Shown here: piece after piece, positions 46,721-54,328 of the stretch
How the letters are laid out: every line of letters starts with the position of its first letter
Position numbering within the stretch: the first letter of the stretch is position 1
Assembly (NCBI RefSeq): GCF_017912555.1
Contig: NZ_JAERSD010000017.1
Coordinates: 25,693 to 89,692, forward strand
DNA length: 64,000 bases
Reading direction: 5' to 3'
Source of the DNA: Bacillus sp. REN3
GTDB lineage: Bacteria; Bacillota; Bacilli; Bacillales; Cytobacillaceae
Made by a program: the position numbers and the translations under genes
The notes under the pieces: model-generated
Told to the model about the DNA's origin: nothing
The model's input: the letters and a program-made list of their open reading frames with translations, nothing else
The model's database searches: none

Positions 46721-46906
46721 ATGGAAGAAATCCTTAAATCCATCGATCATTTTGTATTCACGACTTCTACAGCGGATGTCACGGCCCCGAATGACTTCGT
46801 AGTCGAGTTTTTCGCTCAATCAGAAACTGATCGAAAACCTTCGGTCATTAAAATCAATAATTTGGACGAACTTGTTGACTTTTTAGAGGATAGTGATGGT
46901 AATTGA
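46721..46906 (+). CDS. small hypothetical protein, 61 residues
   Basis: Acidic protein of unknown family. It shows FVFTTSTADVTAPNDFVV, then a C-terminal helix NLDELVDFLEDSDGN. Translation is supported by AAAGGGGG ten bases before the ATG. It faces a minus-strand HesB-like selenoprotein gene, with a shared hairpin between the two. Confidence 0.55.
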   Translation: MEEILKSIDHFVFTTSTADVTAPNDFVVEFFAQSETDRKPSVIKINNLDELVDFLEDSDGN

Positions 46907-46907
46907 A

Positions 46908-46943
46908 AAATGCAGGTGCCCCTTCCGGTACCTGCATTTATGT
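46908..46943. terminator. hairpin shared by convergent genes
   Basis: AAATGCAGGTGCC pairs with GGTACCTGCATTT, one mismatch. A and T runs on both sides allow termination in both directions; it overlaps the stop codon of the HesB-like gene. Confidence 0.75.
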
Positions 46944-47225
46944 TTTTACGAGCGTAAATCGTCCGTTTCCAAAGAAGTCTTTCGTAAATTCGAGTTTTCT
47001 TTCGGAAAAATAAGGAAGATCCTGTTCGTGAATTAGGATGGAAACATCATTAAAATCAAAAATCCTATCATTCGTTAATGGCCGCTCTTCCAGAGCGACT
47101 CTGAGCTGCGGTCCGCCTCAGCTGATCCCCATCGTCATTCGGACAAAAAGCTTTTCATCTTTTCCCTTCTCTTTCTCAATGGCTGTACGTAAAATGCCAT
47201 AAGCGTATTCTGAAATTGAAAACAA
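46938..47225 (-). CDS. HesB-like selenoprotein (in-frame TGA as Sec)
   Basis: Iron-sulfur-carrier-like (HesB/IscA) domain protein of 95 residues, read with one TGA as selenocysteine at codon 36 (47118-47120). It starts at a TTG seven bases after AAGGTG and reads FSISEYAYGIL, FVRMTMGIS-U-GGPQLRVALEE, then IFDFNDVSILIHEQDL and DFFGNGRFTLVKT. The U-G-G-P segment matches HesB-like selenoproteins described in other bacteria. A hairpin suited to SECIS follows the TGA. An ordinary reading would give two fragments of 35 and 59 codons. It is separate from the yneR-type gene at 48651. The function is unknown. Confidence 0.85.
47091..47103 (-). promoter_or_regulatory. candidate SECIS hairpin of the HesB-like gene
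   Basis: On the minus strand CAGAG-TCG-CTCTG forms a five-pair stem with a three-base loop, starting 14 bases after the TGA. This spacing and a small apical loop with G-U suit bacterial SECIS elements recognised by SelB. Confidence 0.6.
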
Positions 47226-47391
47226 CCTTCAACACCTTCTTCCCAGCTATTAAACCTTACCACTTTTGGTAAAAATAATAACGTAATATGACGATAAAAT
47301 AAAGGTTTTGCCAAAATTTATATATTATTTGACCTTCATATAATATAGTATCAATAAGGAAAATTACTTTGATTTTCAAAGGGAGATAGAA

Positions 47392-48558
47392 ATGAAAAAA
47401 ATACCTGGGGTATTATCTCTTGGAATCTTTATTGCGGCAGGATTGGGAATCGCGGCGTCCGCGATTACTTTCCAAATGTATCACGAAGCAGAAGCGAATG
47501 GACAGAATGGGATTGTAAAAACACAAAAACCACATAGTCCCCGAAGCTCGGATGTGGCCGGAAAATCATATGCTGAAAAAGTGACACTGGGAGCAATTGG
47601 CGATATTTTGATTCACGACACAGTATATGAAGATGCGTTTACTGACGGAAACTATGATTTTAAACCAATGCTTAGACACATGAAGGAATATCTGCTTGCT
47701 CCTGACCTTCTCCTCGCCAACCAGGAGACTGTCCTGGGCGGCGTGGAAATTGGATTATCGAGCTATCCAGCTTTCAACAGCCCTGTCGAGGTTGGAGATG
47801 CATTGATCGATGCAGGTGTCGACATTGTTTCCAACGCGAATAATCATTCACTGGACCGATCGGAGAAAGGTGTACTTAAGTCTACTGGATATATGGAAGC
47901 GGCTGGCCTTCCTTATGTAGGTTCATTTAAGGATGCCGAAGACCGCGATAAGGTAAGGGTTTTGACAAAAAACGGGATTAAGGTTGCCTATCTTTCTTAT
48001 ACTTACGGCACAAACGGAATTCCTGTTCCAATCGGGAAGGATTATCTTGTAAACTTGATTGACCGTGAGATAATGAAAGCCGAAATTCACCGCGCAAAGG
48101 AGCAGTCCGATGTTATTGTCATGAGTATCCACTGGGGAAATGAATACCAACGGTTCCCAACGGGAGAGCAAGAAGATTTGGCACAATTTCTCGTCAATGA
48201 AGGGGTTGATATCATCTTCGGTCATCATCCGCATGTTCTTCAGCCAATGGACTGGATTGAGGCGCCAGATGGACGGAAGGCCCTTGTTGTCTATTCCCTT
48301 GGAAACTTCCTTTCCGGGCAAATGTGGGACTATAAAGATATTGGCGGCCTGGCAACGATAGAAGTGACTAAGATTCTTGCTCCGGAAGGAAAGAACATCA
48401 TGCTTTCCAATCCACAATTCCTTCCTACCTTCGTATCAAGCAGCAGACAAAGGAATTACCAGGTCGTTCCTTTAAACGAAGCAGCAAACTATGGGCTTGC
48501 AGACGCACAGAATAAGCATGCTGAAATCATGCATCACATGACTAATAGCCTGAAATAA
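47392..48558 (+). CDS. CapA family protein (PgsA/YwtB-like)
   Basis: Membrane-anchored metallophosphoesterase-like protein of 388 residues. Residues 4-25 are a signal/anchor helix. The CapA pattern is TLGAIGDILIHDTV, LLANQETVLGG, DIVSNANNHSLDR, VIVMSIHWGNEY and IIFGHHPHVLQP. It is related to poly-gamma-glutamate export/biosynthesis protein, but the other pgs genes are not adjacent, so that role is not assured. AAAGGGAG precedes the ATG. Confidence 0.88.
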   Translation: MKKIPGVLSLGIFIAAGLGIAASAITFQMYHEAEANGQNGIVKTQKPHSPRSSDVAGKSYAEKVTLGAIGDILIHDTVYEDAFTDGNYDFKPMLRHMKEYLLAPDLLLANQETVLGGVEIGLSSYPAFNSPVEVGDALIDAGVDIVSNANNHSLDRSEKGVLKSTGYMEAAGLPYVGSFKDAEDRDKVRVLTKNGIKVAYLSYTYGTNGIPVPIGKDYLVNLIDREIMKAEIHRAKEQSDVIVMSIHWGNEYQRFPTGEQEDLAQFLVNEGVDIIFGHHPHVLQPMDWIEAPDGRKALVVYSLGNFLSGQMWDYKDIGGLATIEVTKILAPEGKNIMLSNPQFLPTFVSSSRQRNYQVVPLNEAANYGLADAQNKHAEIMHHMTNSLK

Positions 48559-48650
48559 TCCGGTACCTCTTTCGCATACGAAGCGAACGAGTGGGGGGCA
48601 GATAAAGCCTGTGTTATAATGGCTCTAGTTGGCTATGAAAGGAGATCAAC

Positions 48651-48944
48651 ATGAACATTACCATTCACGATGATGCTGCTGCCTGGTATGAAAATGAAAT
48701 GGGTCTTTCAAAGGGTGGCTATATGCGTTTCTTTGCCAGATATGGGGGATTCAGTACCGTACAGCAAGGCTTTTCATTGGGTGTCTCCAAGGAAGAACCA
48801 GACCATATAGGAGCGAAAACAGAGAAAAACGATGTCACATATTATATCGAGGAAAAAGATTTATGGTATTTTGATGGACATGATTTAATTGTGGATTTGC
48901 ATCCCGTAGGCAAGGAACCAGAATTTAAATACGAGAAAAAATAA
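48651..48944 (+). CDS. yneR: HesB-like protein YneR
   Basis: A 97-residue HesB-fold protein without the usual cysteines. It begins MNITIHDDAAAWYENEMGL, followed by RFFARYGGFSTVQQGFSLG and ending in DLIVDLHP. This matches YneR in B. subtilis, encoded beside yneQ and plsY. With no conserved Cys it cannot act as a classical Fe-S scaffold. AAAGGAG precedes the ATG; a terminator follows. Confidence 0.88.
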   Translation: MNITIHDDAAAWYENEMGLSKGGYMRFFARYGGFSTVQQGFSLGVSKEEPDHIGAKTEKNDVTYYIEEKDLWYFDGHDLIVDLHPVGKEPEFKYEKK

Positions 48945-48972
48945 GGCAGCAATGGCTGCTGCCTTATTTTTT
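48943..48972. terminator. terminator between yneR and yneQ
   Basis: AAGGCAGC and GCTGCCTT pair and run into TTTTTTT on the plus strand. Confidence 0.8.
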
Positions 48973-49269
48973 TGCTTGCATCCCTAAAGGGTTAAGGATG
49001 CCTTCCTTATTAAGGATTTCTTCTTGTATCTTGCCGAAAAGGTCGTAATGCGGGAAATCGGGCTTCCGACGGTCAATCCATTCAGGCTTTAATCTATGCT
49101 TTCTCCCCCAATTTTCCAGCTTTGTAAGATCATTGCAGCCTACCTTGGTTACAGTCTTACAGCCTGGGAACCGGTCATCAAGCCAGTAATGGGTAAGAAA
49201 GGCGATTTCTCCCCTACTGATTCGTTGCTTCCACTCATGAAGTTCTTCCCTATTGATTCCAAATGCCAA
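48964..49269 (-). CDS. yneQ: YneQ-like hypothetical protein
   Basis: A 101-residue protein with INREELHEWKQRISRGEIAF, THYWLDDRFPGCKTVTKVGC and GRKHRLKPEWIDRR. It corresponds to YneQ by sequence pattern and by position. No function is known. The start is a TTG on the base after the yneP stop codon, with AAAGGAG nine bases upstream, so translation is probably coupled. Confidence 0.82.
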   Translation of the reverse strand: MAFGINREELHEWKQRISRGEIAFLTHYWLDDRFPGCKTVTKVGCNDLTKLENWGRKHRLKPEWIDRRKPDFPHYDLFGKIQEEILNKEGILNPLGMQAKK

Positions 49270-49713
49270 TCAGATCTGCTCCTTTTTGCCTTCTGGCTGT
49301 TTCATCGCCTTGAGATATGCTTCATGCCAATCAGGATAGGATCTCTTCAGTGAAATCGGGCGAAAACTCTCCCGCTTGACACAAACATGCCTTGAGCTTC
49401 CGTACACGGCAAGTTCTCCCTGTTCTGTATACACTTCATATTTATATAAGACCCGGAACCCGTCATATTCCTCCACCCATGTTTTTATTATTGCGGTTTC
49501 TCCATATCTTACGGGTTTCTTGTAGGAAGCCTCAATATCGATGACAGGCGAAAGAATTCCGTCTTTTTCCATTTCAGCATAGTTGAAGCCAAGGTCATGG
49601 ATCAATTTTGTCCTGCCGAGTTCCATCCAGACAAAGTAATTGGCGTGGTAAACTACACCCATTTGATCTGTTTCTGCGTAACGGACTTCGATTTCTTTTG
49701 ATGAAATATGCAT
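49270..49713 (-). CDS. yneP: acyl-CoA thioesterase (YneP, hotdog fold)
   Basis: A 147-residue 4-hydroxybenzoyl-CoA thioesterase-type protein. VRYAETDQMGVVYHANYFVWMELGR is the signature with the catalytic Asp; a beta strand pattern of the hotdog fold follows, including IIKTWVEEYDGFRVLYKYEV. It is YneP by position. It lies one base after the AAA ATPase gene and directly before yneQ, all on one strand. The substrate is an acyl-CoA of unknown length. Confidence 0.9.
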   Translation of the reverse strand: MHISSKEIEVRYAETDQMGVVYHANYFVWMELGRTKLIHDLGFNYAEMEKDGILSPVIDIEASYKKPVRYGETAIIKTWVEEYDGFRVLYKYEVYTEQGELAVYGSSRHVCVKRESFRPISLKRSYPDWHEAYLKAMKQPEGKKEQI

Positions 49714-49714
49714 A

Positions 49715-52042
49715 CTATTCCCCTCTTATCCCTTTATTTAATGCGTTTTGGAAATCGCTTTTCTCCAGAAATGACGCATACTCGTTGAACTCTTCCAGTT
49801 CCCCGCCCCCCATTAACCTGAAGGCCTGGGATTGGATGGCATCATCAACAAGATTGGCAGCAAACCGTCCATTTCCGTTCGTATCCATTTCGTCGATTAC
49901 CTGTTCTAAAAATTCAATCGCTTCTTCCGTAATGTAATATTGATAGTTTCTCGCATAATTTTTGATGATTTCAAGTAATTCCTCTGAAGTGTAATCCGGG
50001 AACTGAAAAAATTTCTTGAACCTTGAACGCAAACCTGGATTGCTTTTAAGCAACTCATTCATTTCATCAGGATAGCCAGCAAGGATTATGACTAGGTTTT
50101 CGTTATGGCGGGTCATCTCATCCACAAGCGTGTCAATGACTTCTTTTCCGAAATCTCCTGCAGACTGCCCAAGCAATGAGTATGCTTCATCTATGAAAAG
50201 TACTCCCCCCAACGCTTCACGGATTTTCTTCTTCGTCTTGATGGCAGTCTGGCCAACATAGCCCGCAACAAAATCCGCGCGACTGGTTACTAGCAAATGG
50301 CCCCGTTTCAGCATCCCGCATTCTTTTAATAACTCAGCAAATATTTTAGCGACGGTTGTTTTGCCTGTACCGGGGTTGCCCGTGAAAACGGAGTGCACCT
50401 GAACAGGTACTACAGGCAATCCATTTTCCCTGCGAAGCTGCTGCATTCTGACAAATGAAATCAAGCCCATAACTTCCGATTTTACAGGCTCCAATCCTAC
50501 GAGTTTATCAAGACGGTCAATTGGAGATTCAACTGACACAGGCTGTTCGGCTTCGAAATCTTCCTTTTCAAGGAGAGTGAATGCAGCCAAATTTGATTCA
50601 TCGATTGGCCTTGCGCCCTTCTTAAAAATGGCATCCAGTACAAGGTTACGGACTGTCCGAGCGTTGCCAAAGGTTTCATCCACCCTTTCTTTCTCGATTC
50701 TTTCAACCAGTATCGGCCTTGCTTCCGCTGTAATCGCGAAATCATTATCTCTTGCAGTCAGTTCAGCGATCTCAATCAGCTCTTCATTCGAGTAATCGGG
50801 GAGGTGGATGAAATTGGACTGTGGAAATCGACTTCTAAGCCCAGGATTTGAATCCAGGAACTGCCGCATTTCATCAGGGTAGCCAGCCAGGATGACAGCA
50901 AATTGCCCGCCGTATTCTTTCCCTGTCATCAAGGAAACAAGTGTATCAATTGCAGTCTGTCCATAATCATTTCCAGTTTGCCCTTCACGTTTAAGGCTGT
51001 ATGCTTCATCAATGAACAATACTCCCCCTAAAGCCTGCTCGACAACTTTCCGGACATTTTCCTCAGTCTGCCCGACATAGGCTCCAACCAGCTGTGAACG
51101 GTCAGCTTCGATGATTTCCCCGCGAGGAAGGACACCAAGGATATGGTAAATTTTTGCTAGCAGACGTGCAAGTGATGTTTTTCCTGTGCCTGGGTTCCCG
51201 GTGAGTACCATGTTCAAGCTTTGGTCATCCCTTGTCTTCAGACCAAGCTGCTTACGTTTTTGTTGATACTCCAAGAAATGGTAAAAATCGTTTACCCTTT
51301 CTTTTACTGATTCCATGCCAACCATTTTCCTGAGTTCATCGAGTGGATCACTGTCTTCCTCGATGGTTCCATTGGATTCGTCTTTAAATTCTTCCTTCCA
51401 TTGCGCTTTGATATCACCAAGCCTTTTAATCCTCGCTTTGATATCCTCATAATGAACAGCTGTATGGAACACGCCTGTGACGGATTCTTCATATAATCGG
51501 GCTGCTTTAAGCAAGGCGGCGGTTTCTTCGGCAGCATCTTCGAGCAAACGGATCAATCGCTGGAATTTGGCTTCCATTAAAGAATCAGGTTCCAGGGTAG
51601 CTTTTTTTAAGTCTGCAAGCTGTTCTTCGGAGTAAGAGAGGAATTGTCGTGAAATATCAATATATTGCTCGGCAGTTTTCTTTTTAAGTGCACGGTTATC
51701 AGTTTCCCTAATTGGCGGAAAAACCAGGCTGTCAAAAACATTCTTTTTATTTTTCCATTGATTATTTACAAGCAGATTTTTTGCACTTCTATTCTCAGGG
51801 TCGGATTCCACTGCTTTTTGAAGCCAATCCAATACTAACGAATCATAGCCATTCCTGTTCGCGCGGGATTTCGCGGCTATTGTAAGGACTCTGGATAACG
51901 CGTTTTTACTGTTCCCTTCAGATAAAGCTTCGATCGTTGTAATCAATAAAGCTTCATCATGAATGAACCCTTTCTCATTTAATTCCTCTTCCCACATATC
52001 AAGCAGTTTCTCAAGTGGAAGTTCGTTTTTGGAATTTTTCAT
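49715..52042 (-). CDS. double-AAA ATPase of the CbxX/CfqX (SpoVK-like) family
   Basis: A 775-residue protein. An N-terminal helical region of about 230 residues, with a TPR-like character, is followed by two AAA domains. Each has a Walker A (TGNPGTGKTSLARLLAKI and TGNPGTGKTTVAKIFAEL), a Walker B (GGVLFIDEAYSL twice) and an arginine-finger segment SNPGLRSRF. The family includes CbbX, SpoVK and EccA remodelling ATPases. Its location in front of yneP, downstream of spore genes tlp and sspN, suggests a sporulation link, but a purely vegetative chaperone is equally possible. AAGAAG is near the ATG. Confidence 0.88.
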   Translation of the reverse strand: MKNSKNELPLEKLLDMWEEELNEKGFIHDEALLITTIEALSEGNSKNALSRVLTIAAKSRANRNGYDSLVLDWLQKAVESDPENRSAKNLLVNNQWKNKKNVFDSLVFPPIRETDNRALKKKTAEQYIDISRQFLSYSEEQLADLKKATLEPDSLMEAKFQRLIRLLEDAAEETAALLKAARLYEESVTGVFHTAVHYEDIKARIKRLGDIKAQWKEEFKDESNGTIEEDSDPLDELRKMVGMESVKERVNDFYHFLEYQQKRKQLGLKTRDDQSLNMVLTGNPGTGKTSLARLLAKIYHILGVLPRGEIIEADRSQLVGAYVGQTEENVRKVVEQALGGVLFIDEAYSLKREGQTGNDYGQTAIDTLVSLMTGKEYGGQFAVILAGYPDEMRQFLDSNPGLRSRFPQSNFIHLPDYSNEELIEIAELTARDNDFAITAEARPILVERIEKERVDETFGNARTVRNLVLDAIFKKGARPIDESNLAAFTLLEKEDFEAEQPVSVESPIDRLDKLVGLEPVKSEVMGLISFVRMQQLRRENGLPVVPVQVHSVFTGNPGTGKTTVAKIFAELLKECGMLKRGHLLVTSRADFVAGYVGQTAIKTKKKIREALGGVLFIDEAYSLLGQSAGDFGKEVIDTLVDEMTRHNENLVIILAGYPDEMNELLKSNPGLRSRFKKFFQFPDYTSEELLEIIKNYARNYQYYITEEAIEFLEQVIDEMDTNGNGRFAANLVDDAIQSQAFRLMGGGELEEFNEYASFLEKSDFQNALNKGIRGE

Positions 52043-52100
52043 AACATCACTTCTTTATTTAGTATACAATTGGTATCTTATCACATTTTTCAGCAGACGG

Positions 52101-52130
52101 AAAAAGGCCCGCCTTCCACGGCGGGCGTGT
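52101..52130 (-). terminator. rho-independent terminator of tlp
   Basis: On the minus strand CCCGCC and GGCGGG pair and run into a T-run (TTTTT) just after tlp. Confidence 0.8.
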
Positions 52131-52136
52131 TCTTCA

Positions 52137-52358
52137 TTATCCTTGGTTTTCAGCTTCATCCTTGATTTCTGACCGGAAAGCATCGATACTTTCACGGCGT
52201 CTTTCATTTTTGGCATCAATCCTTGCCTTGTCCTCAGCGCTTGAGCTGTCCATTGCAGCTTCTGCGTCTTCCATATTCTCAATCGTATGATGGATCATGG
52301 ATTGGAGCTTTTCGACATTATCGCTTCGGTCGTCAGGCTTAGGTGTAGTGTTTGCCAT
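52137..52358 (-). CDS. tlp: small acid-soluble spore protein Tlp
   Basis: A 73-residue thioredoxin-like spore protein (Tlp). It begins MANTTPKPDDRSDNVEKLQ and continues with MIHHTIENMEDAEAAMD, charged throughout and cysteine-free; it is named for its gene location rather than any activity. Synthesised in the forespore in Bacillus. AAAGGGAGG precedes the ATG. It sits next to sspN as in B. subtilis. Confidence 0.92.
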   Translation of the reverse strand: MANTTPKPDDRSDNVEKLQSMIHHTIENMEDAEAAMDSSSAEDKARIDAKNERRRESIDAFRSEIKDEAENQG

Positions 52359-52456
52359 ATCCGTATACCTCCCTTTAAAAAGTACAAGGATAGTTTATGC
52401 TTATAAAGTTGTTTTATCATCGGGAATTTGCTCCATTTAGAAAAGAGGAAATAAAC

Positions 52457-52490
52457 GAAAACCTGCCATATTACTGGCAGGTGTTTTTTC
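52457..52490 (-). terminator. rho-independent terminator of sspN
   Basis: ACCTGCCA and TGGCAGGT pair; T-runs on both sides, so it is bidirectional in form. It lies five bases past the sspN stop. Confidence 0.82.
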
Positions 52491-52494
52491 ATTC

Positions 52495-52638
52495 TTATTC
52501 GCCTTTGTTTTGAATAACCTGGGCATGCTCGCCAGATTGATCCTGCATTTTTTTTCCTTTGTTTCCGCCAAATTTACGAGGCTGTGTGCCAATATGGCTA
52601 GGAACATAGTGTTTACTATCCTTTTTTGGATTGCCCAT
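52495..52638 (-). CDS. sspN: small acid-soluble spore protein SspN
   Basis: A 47-residue basic spore protein [20 protein letters not shown], with [16 protein letters not shown] and the Lys/Gln-rich end. This is SspN. GGGAGGGAATC lies before the ATG. The longer frame in this reading is an artefact of upstream open codons. It is next to tlp, the order found in B. subtilis. Confidence 0.9.
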   Translation of the reverse strand: MGNPKKDSKHYVPSHIGTQPRKFGGNKGKKMQDQSGEHAQVIQNKGE

Positions 52639-52707
52639 GAATGATTCCCTCCCTTTATCTAAAGCTTTTCCTAATAAGAAGGGAATCATTTATGGTAATG
52701 TATGAAA

Positions 52708-52839
52708 TTACTCTGCTTTTTCAAGACGCTTTTGTTCTAACTTTGCCTCGATTTTTTCGAGGGCATCACGATCACTCAGAAGTTGGCGCTTATTTTCTGA
52801 TACAAGCTCTTGAAAAGACCGTTTTCGTGGCTTTCTCAT
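52708..52839 (-). CDS. fbpB: FbpB-family small basic protein
   Basis: A 43-residue, highly basic protein: MRKPRKRSFQELVSENKR then QLLSDRDALEKIEAKLEQ and KRLEKAE. It is too short for routine calling but has AAGGAAGG upstream and matches the FbpB family (Fur-regulated basic protein, linked to the small RNA FsrA in B. subtilis). No clear Fur box was found in front; instead a GAAAC-C-GTTTC palindrome, cre-like, lies at 52886-52896. Chance similarity is unlikely, given the complete match of length and composition. Confidence 0.75.
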   Translation of the reverse strand: MRKPRKRSFQELVSENKRQLLSDRDALEKIEAKLEQKRLEKAE

Positions 52840-53012
52840 CGTGCTCACCTTCCTTTACCATCATTCTAACAGTTAGTATGTCCGGAAACGGTTTCAATTA
52901 TTACAAATTTTCGAAAATTTAATCGTATTCTATTCTTTCCCTTTTTTTTCGTGCTTATTCACTGTGTTACTTAATATTTAGCTATGTGAATTTGATTTTT
53001 GATTTGATTGTT
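52840..53012. other. short AT-rich gap with a cre-like palindrome
   Basis: Contains a palindrome GAAACGGTTTC at about 52886-52896 (minus strand TGAAACCGTTTCC), one change from the CcpA cre consensus. It lies upstream of fbpB on the minus strand. No open reading frame of note. Confidence 0.35.
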
Positions 53013-53175
53013 GAGTTCCACTCCAGGCACTTCAACGGACAGGAAGTCCTAGTGCCGACTTTGCCGCACAGGACGCGGCGGTTTTAGTCGGCGGCTTTCC
53101 GTGGGCGTGCCGGCAAGCATTCTCAGCCCTTTGCGCCTCCGGTGTCTTCCCCAGGGAGAATATCAATGGCAAGAA
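53013..53175. repeat. GC-rich dispersed repeat (copy A)
   Basis: A GC-rich block with TTGAGTTCCACTCCAGG at its left, an internal GCCGACT...AGTCGGC inverted repeat, and GGCTTTCCGTGGGCG. A related but degenerate block is at 60345-60545 (TTGATTTCCGCTCCAGG and CTTCCCGGGCGGCG). Blocks of this look occur in many Bacillus genomes as small non-coding repeats. It contacts the 3' end of the yneN remnant. Confidence 0.6.
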
Positions 53176-53321
53176 TGACAAAGGTCATCAAGTTTGTCCG
53201 TGAAAACCTTTTGGGCAGCAGGCAATTCTGCTTTACATGGAGGACACCAGATAGCCCAGAAATGGAGCATGCCATTCCCTAATTGACGCATTATATTGTT
53301 TCCGCAAATTGTATCTTTCAT
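53110..53321 (-). pseudogene. yneN: remnant of a TlpA/ResA-type thioredoxin gene (yneN-like)
   Basis: An open frame of 52 codons (53163-53321) contains NGMLHFWAIWCPPCKAELPA, the active-site segment of TlpA-like thioredoxins, with the WCPPC motif. The frame then ends, but shifting by one gives TFVILAID, the next expected strand, before it runs into the GC-rich repeat. The N-terminal anchor and the C-terminal half are missing. In B. subtilis yneN is located exactly between citB and sspN/tlp, so I read this as its decayed copy. It overlaps the stop of the LysR gene. Confidence 0.75.
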
Positions 53322-54196
53322 CATACCCCGGTGAGACGTTTTTTTAGGAGCTCAATAAAATTTTCCGCAGGTTTAGAAAGATAGTGCTGGCGGAGCCAAA
53401 TGATCCCTACTGAGGAAGTGAGTGTAGAATTTTCGATTTCCCGGGCATTGAATTCTGGCTCGCTGTATGACTGATAGACAGATTGAGGCATGATCGTAGC
53501 CCCGACTCCTGCAGAAACGAGCTCCATCAAAACTTTCATGTCCGAGCACTCACAAACAACATTAAGGGGAAGCTGCGCTTTTGTGAAAGCTTCATGGATG
53601 ATTGTATAGCTTCCAAGGCCCTCTGTGCTTGGGAGGATCAGCGGAACGTTGCTGATCTCCTCAAAGGTGATGCTCCCCTGAGCTTTATTCCTGGAAACAA
53701 ATAAAAAAGGTTCATTGTACAATGGAAGATAATTGACATCATTGTTTTGAAGCGGCAGCCTGATTAGTGCGAGTTCTATCGACCTTTGCTTCACAAGTTC
53801 GGTTAAGTATGCCGAATCATTTTGGACAACACGGATGTAGACCAATGGGAAAAGGGAATGGAATTCTTCTATCCAGCCAGGAAAGTCAGGGACCGATAAA
53901 GTATTGATGCCTATTGAAAGATTCCCTTTCTTGCCTTCATCAGTTTCCTGCAATTCATTCTTCACTTCTTCGAAAGAATGGATAATATTCAAAGCGTGCC
54001 TGTAAAGAACTTTGCCTTTATCGGTTAGTTCAATCTTTTTTCCATTCCTTTCAACAAGGATCACACCCAACTCTTCCTCCATTTGCTTCAGTTGGATGCT
54101 TAACGGCGGCTGAGACATATGCAATCTTTTGGCAGCCGCAGTAATATTCTTTTCTTCAGCAATTGCAATAAAATAACGTAGTTGTCTGATATCCAT
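53321..54196 (-). CDS. LysR family transcriptional regulator
   Basis: A 291-residue regulator with the usual winged HTH: MDIRQLRYFIAIAEEKNITA, AAKRLHMSQPPLSIQLKQMEEELG. An effector-binding domain begins at GNLSIGINTLS. The ATG follows GGAGG; a longer frame is open but has no ribosome site. It is divergent from the NCS2-type purine permease (132-base gap) and likely controls it, with a nucleobase or related compound as effector (inference). Confidence 0.9.
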   Translation of the reverse strand: MDIRQLRYFIAIAEEKNITAAAKRLHMSQPPLSIQLKQMEEELGVILVERNGKKIELTDKGKVLYRHALNIIHSFEEVKNELQETDEGKKGNLSIGINTLSVPDFPGWIEEFHSLFPLVYIRVVQNDSAYLTELVKQRSIELALIRLPLQNNDVNYLPLYNEPFLFVSRNKAQGSITFEEISNVPLILPSTEGLGSYTIIHEAFTKAQLPLNVVCECSDMKVLMELVSAGVGATIMPQSVYQSYSEPEFNAREIENSTLTSSVGIIWLRQHYLSKPAENFIELLKKRLTGV

Positions 54197-54328
54197 GTTT
54201 CCTCCATATGAAAAAAATATGAATCCCATATAAATTATATATTTTATATATGGCTTGAGTCTATGATACGATATGTTCGTTCGTTTTAAAACGGAAATGT
54301 TTATCTGTATAGAGAGAGAGGTTATCAA
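54197..54328. promoter_or_regulatory. divergent promoter region with AT-rich palindromes
   Basis: Between the LysR and permease genes. It contains ATATAAATTATATATTTTATAT and CCATATAAATTATATATTTTA stretches and ATATGTTCGTTCGTTTTAAAACG. LysR sites of the T-N11-A type may be present, but I cannot fix one. Confidence 0.35.

Noticed and set aside
47091..47225. HesB-like TGA as a simple nonsense mutation
   Set aside because: The frame is intact on both sides, the position fits known HesB-like selenoproteins, a suitable hairpin follows, and selA/selD are nearby.
54197..54328. purine riboswitch in front of the purine permease gene
   Set aside because: The 132-base gap has none of the conserved junction sequences or stems; regulation by the divergent LysR gene is more likely.
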